Shown here one piece after another: positions 28,606 to 36,288 of a stretch of DNA of 64,000 bases. Under the pieces are notes generated by a model. That model saw nothing but the letters and a program-made list of their open reading frames with translations. It ran no database searches and was not told where the DNA came from. Where the stretch lies: contig JAHBTY010000001.1 of assembly GCA_019638355.1 (NCBI GenBank), forward strand, positions 868,001-932,000, in the 5' to 3' direction. Both the position numbers and the translations under genes were made by a program. The DNA comes from Cyclobacteriaceae bacterium (GTDB lineage Bacteria > Bacteroidota > Bacteroidia > Cytophagales > Cyclobacteriaceae). Numbering within the stretch: position 1 is the stretch's first letter; each line of letters begins with the position of its first letter.

Positions 28606-29535
28606 ATGCCAGCCTTTCACGTTGAAAAATCAATCGAAATCAAGGTTACACCCGATGTAGTGTATGCATTTTTAAGCGACTTTAACAATTGGCGCGTATG
28701 GTCGCCCTGGCTTATACTGGAGCCGGAATCAAAAGTAACGGTAGCGCCCGGAGGTAAACAATATGCCTGGGACGGTAAGCGAACCGGCAGTGGCGAAATG
28801 AAAATAATGAAAGAAAATCCGGCCCAACGATTGGATACACAAGTAACATTTTTGAAACCTTGGAAATCCACATCATCGGCCTGGTTTGAGTTGAAGCCCA
28901 CCACTAACGGTACCCACTTAACCTGGTGCATGGATAGCAGCCTGCCCTTCTTTTTGTTCTTTATGAAAAAAATGATGACGGCTTACATTGGCATGGATTA
29001 TAGCCGAGGCTTAAGTATGCTGAAAGATTATCTTGAGACAGGAGCGGTTCCTTCCAATCTCACTTTTAAAGGTATTACAGATTTTGCGGGTTGCAGTTAC
29101 ATTGGTTTTAAAACCGCTTGCCCAATGAACGCCATTGATGAAAAAATGAAAGCGGATTTTGGCAAGCTATTCAGTTGGAACAAAGCTAACCCCGGTTTGC
29201 TTCAAGGTATTCCGTTTTCTATCTACCACAAGTGGGATGTTGTGAAAAACGCAGTGGTATATACTGCAGCGTTTCCGGTAAAATCTATTCCTGCAAATTT
29301 ACCGGCAGGCGCAATAACAGGAACTATACCGGCAACCAAAGTGAATACAATTACGCACACCGGAAATTATAAGCACCTGGGCAATGCCTGGAGTGCGCAG
29401 TATAATCTGCAGCAGGCTAAAGTTTTTAAGTGGAAAAAAGGAATTGATCCCTTTGAAACCTATAACACCATGCCGGGTAGCGTGGCTGAAAACGAACAGG
29501 TAACCGAAGTACATTTCCCGGTGGCGCAGGATTGA
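28606..29535 (+). CDS. SRPBCC plus GyrI-like effector-binding protein
   Basis: This 309-residue soluble protein has two domains. Residues 1-145 resemble the START/SRPBCC lipid- or ligand-binding fold (FHVEKSIEIKVTPDVVYAFL, FNNWRVWSPW). Residues about 150-305 resemble the GyrI-like effector-binding domain (GSVAENEQVTEVHFPVA at the end). Its stop codon overlaps the TTG start of the Crp/Fnr-type regulator gene, so the two are translationally coupled. It probably binds a hydrophobic small molecule; the ligand is unknown. Confidence 0.8.
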   Translation: MPAFHVEKSIEIKVTPDVVYAFLSDFNNWRVWSPWLILEPESKVTVAPGGKQYAWDGKRTGSGEMKIMKENPAQRLDTQVTFLKPWKSTSSAWFELKPTTNGTHLTWCMDSSLPFFLFFMKKMMTAYIGMDYSRGLSMLKDYLETGAVPSNLTFKGITDFAGCSYIGFKTACPMNAIDEKMKADFGKLFSWNKANPGLLQGIPFSIYHKWDVVKNAVVYTAAFPVKSIPANLPAGAITGTIPATKVNTITHTGNYKHLGNAWSAQYNLQQAKVFKWKKGIDPFETYNTMPGSVAENEQVTEVHFPVAQD

Positions 29536-30095
29536 AATCCCTGCTTGATCATATTAATCAGTTTTCTCAGTTGCGTCAAACAGCACTTCGTGATCTTGCG
29601 AAAGATTTACAGCGCGTTCAATTGGCAAAAGGTGAATTTCTGGCAACCGAAGGGAAAGTATGCAACCATGTTTATTTTGTTGAGCAGGGTTGCTTGCGCG
29701 GATTTTACAATTTAGATGGAAAAGAAATTACCTATTGGTTTGGCTTTGAAGATAGCTTCGTTACTTCCTTCTTTAGTTTTATTTCGCGTAAGCCAGCCGT
29801 GGAGAATATTCAGGCAATTGAAGAATGTACCCTTTGGGCTATCGGCTATAATGTTTTGCAATCCCTGTATGCCCGGCATAAAGATATGGAGCGACTCGGC
29901 AGAATTATGCAGGAGCGTTATTATGTAATGCTGGAAGAACGGTTTGTGGCCAATCATTTTAAAGAAGCCCGTGAACGATATGAAAACCTGATCAGCACAT
30001 CGCCTCATATTTTGCAACGTGTTCCGCTAGGCTACATTGCTTCTTACCTCGGCATTACACAAGAAACCCTTAGCCGAATTCGCAACAAAGTGTAA
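29532..30095 (+). CDS. Crp/Fnr-type transcription regulator
   Basis: This 187-residue protein has a cyclic-nucleotide-binding-like beta-roll (LAKGEFLATEGKVCNHVYFVEQG, DGKEITYWFGF) and a C-terminal helix-turn-helix (PLGYIASYLGITQETLSRIRNK). No Fe-S cysteine cluster typical of true FNR is present, so an unknown effector is likely. It starts at TTG (29532), overlapping the stop of the effector-binding gene. The palindrome TTTGATATATATCAAA lies 20 bases after its stop codon and could be its binding site. Confidence 0.85.
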   Translation: MKSLLDHINQFSQLRQTALRDLAKDLQRVQLAKGEFLATEGKVCNHVYFVEQGCLRGFYNLDGKEITYWFGFEDSFVTSFFSFISRKPAVENIQAIEECTLWAIGYNVLQSLYARHKDMERLGRIMQERYYVMLEERFVANHFKEARERYENLISTSPHILQRVPLGYIASYLGITQETLSRIRNKV

Positions 30096-30114
30096 TTAAT
30101 GGCCCTGCAATTTT

Positions 30115-30130
30115 TTTGATATATATCAAA
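30115..30130. promoter_or_regulatory. FNR/CRP-type palindromic operator
   Basis: TTTGATATATATCAAA is a perfect 16-base palindrome containing TTGAT-N4-ATCAA, the FNR consensus. It lies before the yiaA-like gene, centred about 43 bases upstream of the expected transcription start from TACATTTG (30153-30160). No TTTG box is present at the usual distance, which suits an activator-dependent promoter. Confidence 0.72.
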
Positions 30131-30183
30131 GTCGTCACTTTTGGTTTGCTTCTACATTTGAATAGGTTAAACCAACTAAAAAA

Positions 30184-30606
30184 ATGGAAAACAAATCGAT
30201 TCAAAAACCCTCGAATGCATTTATTGCTGCTTCGTGGGTGGCATTATTAACAGGTATGTTAGCCTACATCATTGGCTTGTGGAATGCCGAAATGCAATTG
30301 AATGAAAAGGGTTATTATTTTACAGTGCTGATGTTTGGCTTGTTTGCCGCGATCTCGTTGCAAAAAGCAGTTCGCGATCAATTGGAGAAAATTCCGGTTA
30401 CCAATATTTATTATAGCCTGGCGTGGTTTTCTACCATACTGGCGATTGTATTGTTGGTAGTAGGCTTATGGAATGCCGAGTTGATGCGAAGCGAAAAAGG
30501 ATTTTATGCGATGTCGTTTACCTTAAGTTTATTTGGAGCAATTGCCGTTCAGAAAAACACACGCGATGCTCAGTTGGCCGAGCGACAAACGGAACAGCCC
30601 TTGTAG
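30184..30606 (+). CDS. YiaA/YiaB-family inner-membrane protein
   Basis: This 140-residue protein consists of two similar halves, each with two transmembrane helices and the phrase [18 protein letters not shown] or [19 protein letters not shown], as in the duplicated YiaAB domain. Function in the family is unknown. The gene is preceded by an FNR-like palindrome and a TACATTTG box, so it may respond to oxygen or redox signals through a Crp/Fnr protein. Confidence 0.88.
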   Translation: MENKSIQKPSNAFIAASWVALLTGMLAYIIGLWNAEMQLNEKGYYFTVLMFGLFAAISLQKAVRDQLEKIPVTNIYYSLAWFSTILAIVLLVVGLWNAELMRSEKGFYAMSFTLSLFGAIAVQKNTRDAQLAERQTEQPL

Positions 30607-30620
30607 GCAAGCGAATGACT

Positions 30621-30654
30621 GCAATGAGGCTGGAAATCGAATCAGCCTCATTGC
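30621..30654 (+). terminator. Hairpin between convergent genes
   Basis: The perfect 12-base stem GCAATGAGGCTG/CAGCCTCATTGC with a ten-base loop lies between the yiaAB-like gene and the rhodanese gene. It has no marked T-run; it could stop transcription in both directions. Confidence 0.6.
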
Positions 30655-30666
30655 TAAGATTCCTAC

Positions 30667-31194
30667 TTATTCGTGAATTTTAAAATTCGTTTTCATACAT
30701 GCCGTGTTAGGATTTATTGCAGAAACACCTCGATCCAGATTCTTCACATTTTTAAAACCCTGGTTGTTAAGTAATATGGCAGCCCGCGGACTCCTTACAC
30801 TGTGGCTGCAGTAAACCAGAATCTCCCGATCTTTATAGGCAGCTAATTCTGAAAGTCGCTTTTCGAGTTCATCAATGTTAATGTTAATCGCATTGTTAAA
30901 ATGCCCATAGGTATTTCGCATACCCCGGCCCTCAAACTCAGCTTTCGATCGCACATCTAATAAAATCGCCTCGGGGTTATCAGCAATGCGTTTGCAGAAA
31001 TCATCGGCAGTCAGATTTTCAAATTGCAGGCTGCTTTTTAAAACCAATTTCATGTGGCATGTGGAGCAGGTGCCGGGTTTGTTATGTACAACATTATCGC
31101 AGGTTTGCCCGCACGGCATACAAACATATTCCTGTGCTTGCACCCATAGCACAATCGAAACAAAGAGAAGTACTGTTGTAAATAGTAATTTCAT
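30667..31194 (-). CDS. Rhodanese with N-terminal heavy-metal-binding motif
   Basis: The signal peptide (MKLLFTTVLLFVSIVLWVQAQ) is followed by a cysteine motif variant of the heavy-metal-binding domain (YVCMPCGQTCDN and PGTCSTCHMKL). A rhodanese domain follows with the active-site cysteine in LVYCSHSVRSPRAA and the conserved LLDVRSKAEFEG. The combination suggests a periplasmic sulfur-transfer or metal/thiol-handling enzyme. It lies two bases from the marC-like gene downstream in the same orientation. Confidence 0.85.
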   Translation of the reverse strand: MKLLFTTVLLFVSIVLWVQAQEYVCMPCGQTCDNVVHNKPGTCSTCHMKLVLKSSLQFENLTADDFCKRIADNPEAILLDVRSKAEFEGRGMRNTYGHFNNAININIDELEKRLSELAAYKDREILVYCSHSVRSPRAAILLNNQGFKNVKNLDRGVSAINPNTACMKTNFKIHE

Positions 31195-31196
31195 AC

Positions 31197-31769
31197 TTAT
31201 GAGGTTGGAAAAACATTCCCCTTAAAAATCTTTACGGCTATCGCCAACAAAATTACTCCAAATACCCTGCGTAAAACCGCAAAGCCCGACTTACCAATTA
31301 CACGTTCTAACCAGGAAGAAGAACGCAGCACCAGGTAAACAAAAATCAAGTTTACCAAAATCCCAATCAACACATTGGTTTCTTCATACACAGCACGCAG
31401 CGAAAGTATGGTAGTTAATGTTCCGGCTCCTGCAATTAATGGAAATGCAAGTGGTACAACCGAACCGGTTCCTTTTGCGTCCGGATCATCTTTTATTAAG
31501 GTAATACCTAAAATCATTTCCATGGCCACAATAAAAATTACAATGGCTCCGGCCACCGCAAACGAGGCTACATCCAAACCAAATAGGTTTAAGATGGATT
31601 GGCCCAGGTAAAGAAACCCTACCATTAACACAGCCGAAATCAGCGTAGCTTTTTCAGCGTATATGCGGCCTTCCCTTTTTTTTATCAGAATGATAAAGGG
31701 TACCGAGCCGATAATATCAATTACTGAGAACAGAATGAGCGATACGGAAAAAATTTCTTTAAAGTTCAT
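31197..31769 (-). CDS. MarC-family integral membrane protein
   Basis: This 190-residue protein has six predicted transmembrane helices and the MarC (UPF0056) signature, including the helix with PLAFPLIAGAGTLTTILSL and the N-terminal SVIDIIGSVPFIILI. The transport role of the family is unproven; it has been suggested for small solutes or antibiotics. It is probably co-transcribed with the rhodanese gene. Confidence 0.88.
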   Translation of the reverse strand: MNFKEIFSVSLILFSVIDIIGSVPFIILIKKREGRIYAEKATLISAVLMVGFLYLGQSILNLFGLDVASFAVAGAIVIFIVAMEMILGITLIKDDPDAKGTGSVVPLAFPLIAGAGTLTTILSLRAVYEETNVLIGILVNLIFVYLVLRSSSWLERVIGKSGFAVLRRVFGVILLAIAVKIFKGNVFPTS

Positions 31770-31893
31770 ACAGAAAAATATATAGCAAAGGTACTACAAA
31801 ATAGCAACGCTGCAGCCGACTGCTATCATTTAGAAATTTGTTGGTTGAAAATGAAAGCATAGAAGCTGTGCGGGTTTATCAGCTCTAAGGTCA

Positions 31894-32937
31894 TCAGCTA
31901 TTTTTTAAAACGTTTAACAACTGCATGAAGGCAGCCGGTTTTATAGCCGGAAAGTTTGCCACCCGGAACGTGGAATGCTTTAATTCGCCATAGCCTTCGC
32001 CTAACAGTAAGCGCGCCCTTTTAGCTTTTGCCTTGGTACGTTTAATTGCAGCGACAGAAGCTGTAACTGCGATTACCGTATCGGAGCGCACCGCTGGGTT
32101 TTGAATAAGTGGTTGAAGATTTTTAGCCTCGGTAAGTTGTGCATAACAGGTTGCTGCTTGTTGCCTTAACCGTTTATAAATGGGTTGCACTGCAGTTGAG
32201 TCTTGCAATACCCGATACAAAAGATAAATTCCCAATACATTGGGTGTGTGCGTGGTTTGATGGTTAGCAGCAAAGTGAAGTTGGTTAACCAGGCTGTTAT
32301 AATGTGCGCGTTCGTTCAGGTGTTGTACGCGCTGCACTGCGCGTGGTGAACAAATCATTACCGCAAGCCCGGCCGGTAATCCAAAACATTTTTGTACCGA
32401 AGCAAACCATACATCGCCTATCGAAAAATCAAGAACCTGCCCGCCCATAGAGGAAGTAGCATCGATGGCCAGTAAAGCATGTGGATTTTGGAAGCGAATT
32501 TTTTTTAGCACGGGCATACTTACCTGCGTGCCATTACTGGTTTCGTTTTGGGTAATGCAAAGTACTTCGCCCTGGTAGGAAGCAACCGGTAACTCTTCTT
32601 CGCGATGAAACACAACAGCTGTGGCACCTGGCTTAAGTGCTTGTGTGTAGCTGAACCACTTTTTACCAAAGGCGCCATTATAAAGATGGGTGCTGCTTTC
32701 CACTACCAGCGATTGTGCCAGCACCTCCCAGCATTCGGTAGCCGAAGACAAGAATAAGACGGTATAGGATTTTGGAACATTCAATTTTTGTTTCAGTACG
32801 CTTATGGTTTTTTTTACCAGCGCCATGCAGGCCGGGCTGCGGTGATTCATACTTAGTATGCCTGCAAGCTGGGCCTCTCTTACATAGGCAGCTACGCGGT
32901 CGTGTACTTGCGATGGGCCCGGGTAAAATGAAATCAT
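31894..32937 (-). CDS. Class V aminotransferase, SerC-like
   Basis: A PLP-dependent aminotransferase of fold type I, class V. The N-terminus MISFYPGPSQVHDRV resembles phosphoserine aminotransferase. The PLP-binding lysine is in WFASVQKCFGLPAG, with SMGGQVLDFS before it and LFLSSATECWEVL as the cofactor phosphate region. The start at 32937 is chosen; 11 extra residues upstream are unlike the family. The partner serA is not near. It may act in serine synthesis or on another amino acid. Confidence 0.85.
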   Translation of the reverse strand: MISFYPGPSQVHDRVAAYVREAQLAGILSMNHRSPACMALVKKTISVLKQKLNVPKSYTVLFLSSATECWEVLAQSLVVESSTHLYNGAFGKKWFSYTQALKPGATAVVFHREEELPVASYQGEVLCITQNETSNGTQVSMPVLKKIRFQNPHALLAIDATSSMGGQVLDFSIGDVWFASVQKCFGLPAGLAVMICSPRAVQRVQHLNERAHYNSLVNQLHFAANHQTTHTPNVLGIYLLYRVLQDSTAVQPIYKRLRQQAATCYAQLTEAKNLQPLIQNPAVRSDTVIAVTASVAAIKRTKAKAKRARLLLGEGYGELKHSTFRVANFPAIKPAAFMQLLNVLKNS

Positions 32938-33067
32938 GGGGTAAAAATACAGATTGAGTAGAGTATCCACTCGTTTATTAATGTGTAGTCGCCCTCCCTG
33001 TACAATTTTCGAACCTTTTTATTGAAGACCTTAGAAAGCTAGCTAATTTAGCGGCCTAGTCAAAAAA

Positions 33068-33088
33068 AAGGGCCCTATATGAGCCCTT
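33068..33088 (-). terminator. Terminator overlapping the end of radC
   Basis: The stem AAGGGC/GCCCTT overlaps the radC stop codon, with a T-run of seven on the minus strand directly after it. Confidence 0.8.
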
Positions 33089-33542
33089 CATCAGCAAAGG
33101 AATAATATCCTTCGCTGGTTATTATGATGTGATCAAGTAATTGAATTTCCAGGAATCTGCCAGCTTCTTTTATCTTTCTGGTCAGGTCAATATCCGCTTG
33201 GCTTGGCTGCAAATTGCCAGAAGGATGATTATGGCTTAGTATGATCCCTGATGCTGCCGCTTTGATCGCGGCTGCAAAAATTAGTTTTGGATCAGCTACA
33301 GTCCCGCTAATTCCTCCTGTTGATACTTCGAAAATTCCAAGAACCTTGTTTGCGCGATTTGTAAGCATTACTTTGAATTGCTCTACAAGTTCAATCTTCG
33401 TCTTATCCCAAGTTTCTTGCAATACACTGTGGGCATCCCTTGAACTGTTGATCTTGGGACGTTGCGATGGCTTGACGTTCGACTTGTAGGTGAGCTGAAT
33501 TTCTGCTACCTGATACTGTCTTGTTTCTTTTGTGTTTTCCAT
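33075..33542 (-). CDS. RadC-like JAB-domain protein
   Basis: This 155-residue protein carries the JAB metalloprotease-like RadC domain, including NHPSGNLQPSQADIDLT and LLDHIIIT; the Zn-binding His-x-His and Asp are in place (SHNHPSGN, DIDL). Short stand-alone RadC proteins are often carried by mobile islands or plasmids. Here it adjoins a decayed region (33543-34680). A role in DNA repair is not established for the family. Confidence 0.85.
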   Translation of the reverse strand: MENTKETRQYQVAEIQLTYKSNVKPSQRPKINSSRDAHSVLQETWDKTKIELVEQFKVMLTNRANKVLGIFEVSTGGISGTVADPKLIFAAAIKAAASGIILSHNHPSGNLQPSQADIDLTRKIKEAGRFLEIQLLDHIIITSEGYYSFADEGLI

Positions 33543-33733
33543 AATCGTGAGAATTAATTATGGTGCACTCGAAGGCTTTGGAAGGAATTTGCGCAAGGAG
33601 GAACGGAATAATTGGGGGTTCCTGGAAGGAGGCACGACTGGAAGGGGGAACCGTTTATGCCGGAAATTCCTTGCAAGCATATTCCGACATAAGCCTAAAT
33701 TAGTACCGATGATTAATGAGAGATTAAAATAAT

Positions 33734-34341
33734 ATGTGGAAATATACTTGCATAGATCATCCTTTTGAACCCTTTATCCCAAAGGGCGCTAAGACGCTGG
33801 TGATTGGCACCTTTCCTACAAGGTCAGAGAACTTTCAATTTCCGTTTTATTATTCCGCTAAGGACAGAGATTCTGCCAGCGATGGAAAATGTTTATGGAC
33901 TCAGGTTTAAACACCAGGAAAGAATGCTGTTGAGGAGAGAAAGGTGTTGCTTGCATCTAAGCAAATTGGGATTACTGATATGCTACTGAAATGCTATCGA
34001 TTGGCTGAAAAATCGCAGGATAAACATTTGTATCCGATCTTGCGGAATGACATCTTTTCAATTTTGGATCAACATGACTCTATAGATTGTCTTTTACTAA
34101 CCAGTCGAACTGAGGTCTATGGTGCGTTGGGGCTCCTGAATATGCATTTTCAGAGCGAGGGTAAAATTCTTGAATATCCGGTAAGGAACCGACATAATAT
34201 TCTAGAGGGGGGGATTTCGACATAACACTAGGAATATAGAAATACTCGTCCCCATTTCACCCTCACCGAGTGCAGAAAAAAGTGCCGACCTGGAGACTTT
34301 GATAGAGATGTACAAGTTGTGCTTGATCGAGGTTAGGAAGT
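33734..34341 (+). pseudogene. Frameshifted uracil-DNA-glycosylase-like pseudogene
   Basis: The first frame reads MWKYTCIDHPFEPFIPKGA and later LVIGTFPT, then FYYSAKDRD, and soon stops. A second frame supplies LPAMENVYGLRFKHQE, and a third EERKVLLASKQIGITDMLL, LYPILRNDIF and LLTSRTEVYGALG. The C-terminus NIEILVPISPSPSAEKSADL needs one more shift at a G7 run (34207-34213). In order, these match the layout of small uracil-DNA-glycosylase-like proteins. At least three frame changes make a decayed gene more likely than sequencing error. Confidence 0.75.
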
Positions 34342-34450
34342 AGAACACACCCAACCATTTTTTCCGACAAGCCGCCAATTGCGCTTGTTGCGCGGCCTTT
34401 GTCAAGGGTGACGATTCCATGAAGAAATAAAAGAACGATCGTCACTCGTA

Positions 34451-34570
34451 TTACCCTTTACAAAGGTTGCGCAACAGGCCTACCTTTGGCTTGGTGGTGA
34501 AATGGTCTGTAACGTTGAGCATAGTAAAATCAAAGTCTTTCCAAAGCTCTTGGAGTTTATCAAATGGCAT
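34451..34570 (-). CDS. Possible short ORF or gene remnant, 39 residues
   Basis: Minus-strand ORF starting MPFDKLQELWKDFDFTMLN and ending LLRNLCKG. Its amino-acid composition looks protein-like, but no family was recognised. It lies in a decayed region next to an inverted repeat, so it may be a fragment of a lost gene. Confidence 0.3.
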   Translation of the reverse strand: MPFDKLQELWKDFDFTMLNVTDHFTTKPKVGLLRNLCKG

Positions 34571-34592
34571 TCAATATCACGAGGTTTAAAGA

Positions 34593-34659
34593 AGCTGATC
34601 AAATAAGGAGTCGCCACTAATGTAATCCGGAAGATAATCGACACCTTATTTGATCTGCT
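34593..34659. repeat. Inverted repeat in the decayed region
   Basis: AGCTGATCAAATAAGG (34593-34608) and CCTTATTTGATCTGCT (34644-34659) are inverted copies matching at 15 of 16 positions. They enclose 35 bases. It could be a hairpin, a terminator or the ends of a small lost element. The rest of the gap from 33543 to 34680 shows nothing else recognised apart from the glycosylase pseudogene. Confidence 0.6.
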
Positions 34660-34680
34660 TCAAAAGTGAGTACATCATAT

Positions 34681-35523
34681 TCACTTGAATGGATATAAAA
34701 ACTGTTTCCAGTATGATTTGGGAAAATTTGGTTCTTCCTTAATACCAATTTCACCAATGCCCTTGGATTCATAAATTTTTGGATTGTCGTACGCTGTCTT
34801 AAAAATATGATCCCATACAGTTAACCATGCGCCATAATTTACTTGCGCATCTTTGTAATCTGCACGGTGGTGCCAACGATGGAGTTCAGCTACGCAAAAG
34901 AACCTCTTGAGAACGCCAGCCTTATAATTTAAATTGGTGTGTTGCATCATCATATTGATGGCAAGAATAGCAAGCGCGGCAACCACTACCGATTGGGGCG
35001 TACCTATTACAAGACATAAGATTATTCCGGGGCTGCCTTCCAGAATCTGATGAAGGGCGTGCCGCTTTTCTCCATTAAGAAAGTAGAGGCGCTCCGAACT
35101 ATGATGGATGGCGTGGAGTTTCCATAACCATTGATAGCGGTGACTTTGCCAGTGAACAACGAATAAAAAGAAGTCGATAATGGTGAGTGCCAGCAGTACT
35201 TGTATCCAAACCGGTAGCGTGGTTGGAAACCATTGGGGAAAAGGTATCCAAACGGCAAGCCAGATAAGAGCAAATTGGGCAGAAACTTTAATGAGATAAT
35301 TGATGATGTAATACGTAAAGTCGAGATTCCAATCATTTCCATCCACCCAATTTTGTTCGAATGGTAACCAGCGTTCGAGCAGTAATACTACCAAACCGAA
35401 TAATGCAATAATGGGCACGGTGGCGAGATATTGGTTGGTGCCGCTTTCTATCAACCTGATAATTAAGAAAGAAGCAGACAGCATAAAGACCGGGTATATT
35501 GAATACTGAAAAAGTTTTTTCAT
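34681..35523 (-). CDS. Sterol desaturase/fatty acid hydroxylase family protein
   Basis: This 280-residue inner-membrane protein has the di-iron histidine clusters of the fatty acid hydroxylase superfamily: HWQSHR, HAIHHSS, HALH and LHRWHH. It has about four or five transmembrane helices. The start at 35523 is ATG; a TTG two codons upstream is less likely. The family inserts hydroxyl groups or double bonds in lipids. Its lipid substrate here is unknown. It is the last gene of the long minus-strand block. Confidence 0.9.
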   Translation of the reverse strand: MKKLFQYSIYPVFMLSASFLIIRLIESGTNQYLATVPIIALFGLVVLLLERWLPFEQNWVDGNDWNLDFTYYIINYLIKVSAQFALIWLAVWIPFPQWFPTTLPVWIQVLLALTIIDFFLFVVHWQSHRYQWLWKLHAIHHSSERLYFLNGEKRHALHQILEGSPGIILCLVIGTPQSVVVAALAILAINMMMQHTNLNYKAGVLKRFFCVAELHRWHHRADYKDAQVNYGAWLTVWDHIFKTAYDNPKIYESKGIGEIGIKEEPNFPKSYWKQFLYPFK

Positions 35524-35584
35524 AGCCAAAGATTTTTTTGCAAAATCCCCAGAAAGAAATGGCTATGCTTGAATAAACTGGCTA

Positions 35585-36277
35585 TTATTTCAAAATCGCA
35601 GAGGGGTTAGCCCCGAACATATCCATGAAGGTGCGGCTCAGATGCGCGGTGTCAGAAAAACCCGCTTCGTGTGCGGCTTGAGTAAGCGTCATTCCTGCAA
35701 GCACCGAGGTGACTGCCACGCGCATGCGACACCAAAGAATAAAAGGGCGTAGCGGGATACCGACCTGATCTTTGAATAAATGCGTGAAGCGACTGGCGGA
35801 GAGGCAGGCTACCTCTGCCAGCATTTCCAGGTTAAACTCATGTGTGGTTATATGAAAACGAATAAAGTCGGTAGCTCTTTGTATGCGGTTGTCAATTGGG
35901 TTGACAGATTCGATTGTTTTTGTGAGTGATGTGGGGATGCTACCCCCAGCAAACGCTTTTCTATCCGCTTCTGATATTCTGCCTTCAATGGATTGAATGG
36001 ATTGAGTGGATTTAAATGTGGTGAGAATTGCTTTTGCAAGGTTAGACTCTGGCTCTATAAAAATAAAGGCTGCTTCGCCAGTGGTTGTAGTTTGATGGAG
36101 TTGATCAGGCAATACTAATACAGTTTGCGAAGCCAAAGAATTGCCAAAGGCATCTTGAATATATATTACACCATCCACACTGACAATTATTTCAAGGGCA
36201 TGGTGCTTGTGCTGATCCGTATGAATAGCTGGACTAATGAAGGTGGCGTGGTCTTCAAAAATTTGGATGTGCTTCAC
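35585..36277 (-). CDS. AraC-family transcription regulator
   Basis: This 230-residue protein has an N-terminal cupin-like sensor (about 1-90, with QHKHHALEIIVSVDG) and a C-terminal AraC DNA-binding domain. The first helix-turn-helix contains NLEMLAEVACLSASRFTHLFK and the second TLTQAAHEAGFSDTAHLSRTF. It adjoins the copper ATPase gene (36289) and may control it or the hydroxylase gene downstream. The His cluster in the sensor might bind metal, but this is inference. Confidence 0.88.
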   Translation of the reverse strand: MKHIQIFEDHATFISPAIHTDQHKHHALEIIVSVDGVIYIQDAFGNSLASQTVLVLPDQLHQTTTTGEAAFIFIEPESNLAKAILTTFKSTQSIQSIEGRISEADRKAFAGGSIPTSLTKTIESVNPIDNRIQRATDFIRFHITTHEFNLEMLAEVACLSASRFTHLFKDQVGIPLRPFILWCRMRVAVTSVLAGMTLTQAAHEAGFSDTAHLSRTFMDMFGANPSAILK

Positions 36278-36288
36278 TTAAGATCTTT

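Noticed and set aside
33532-33732. Plus-strand ORF of 66 residues upstream of the glycosylase pseudogene
   Set aside because: Glycine/arginine-rich low-complexity sequence with no recognised domain; overlaps the radC promoter region. Possibly another relic, but not supportable.
34202-34420. Minus-strand ORF of 72 residues
   Set aside because: It is antisense to the last part of the glycosylase-like pseudogene and has no recognisable family.
35990-36012. Short ATGGATTGA-like tandem repeat inside the AraC-type gene
   Set aside because: It is in frame within coding sequence and encodes part of a Ser/Ile/Gln linker, so it is not treated as a separate repeat element.
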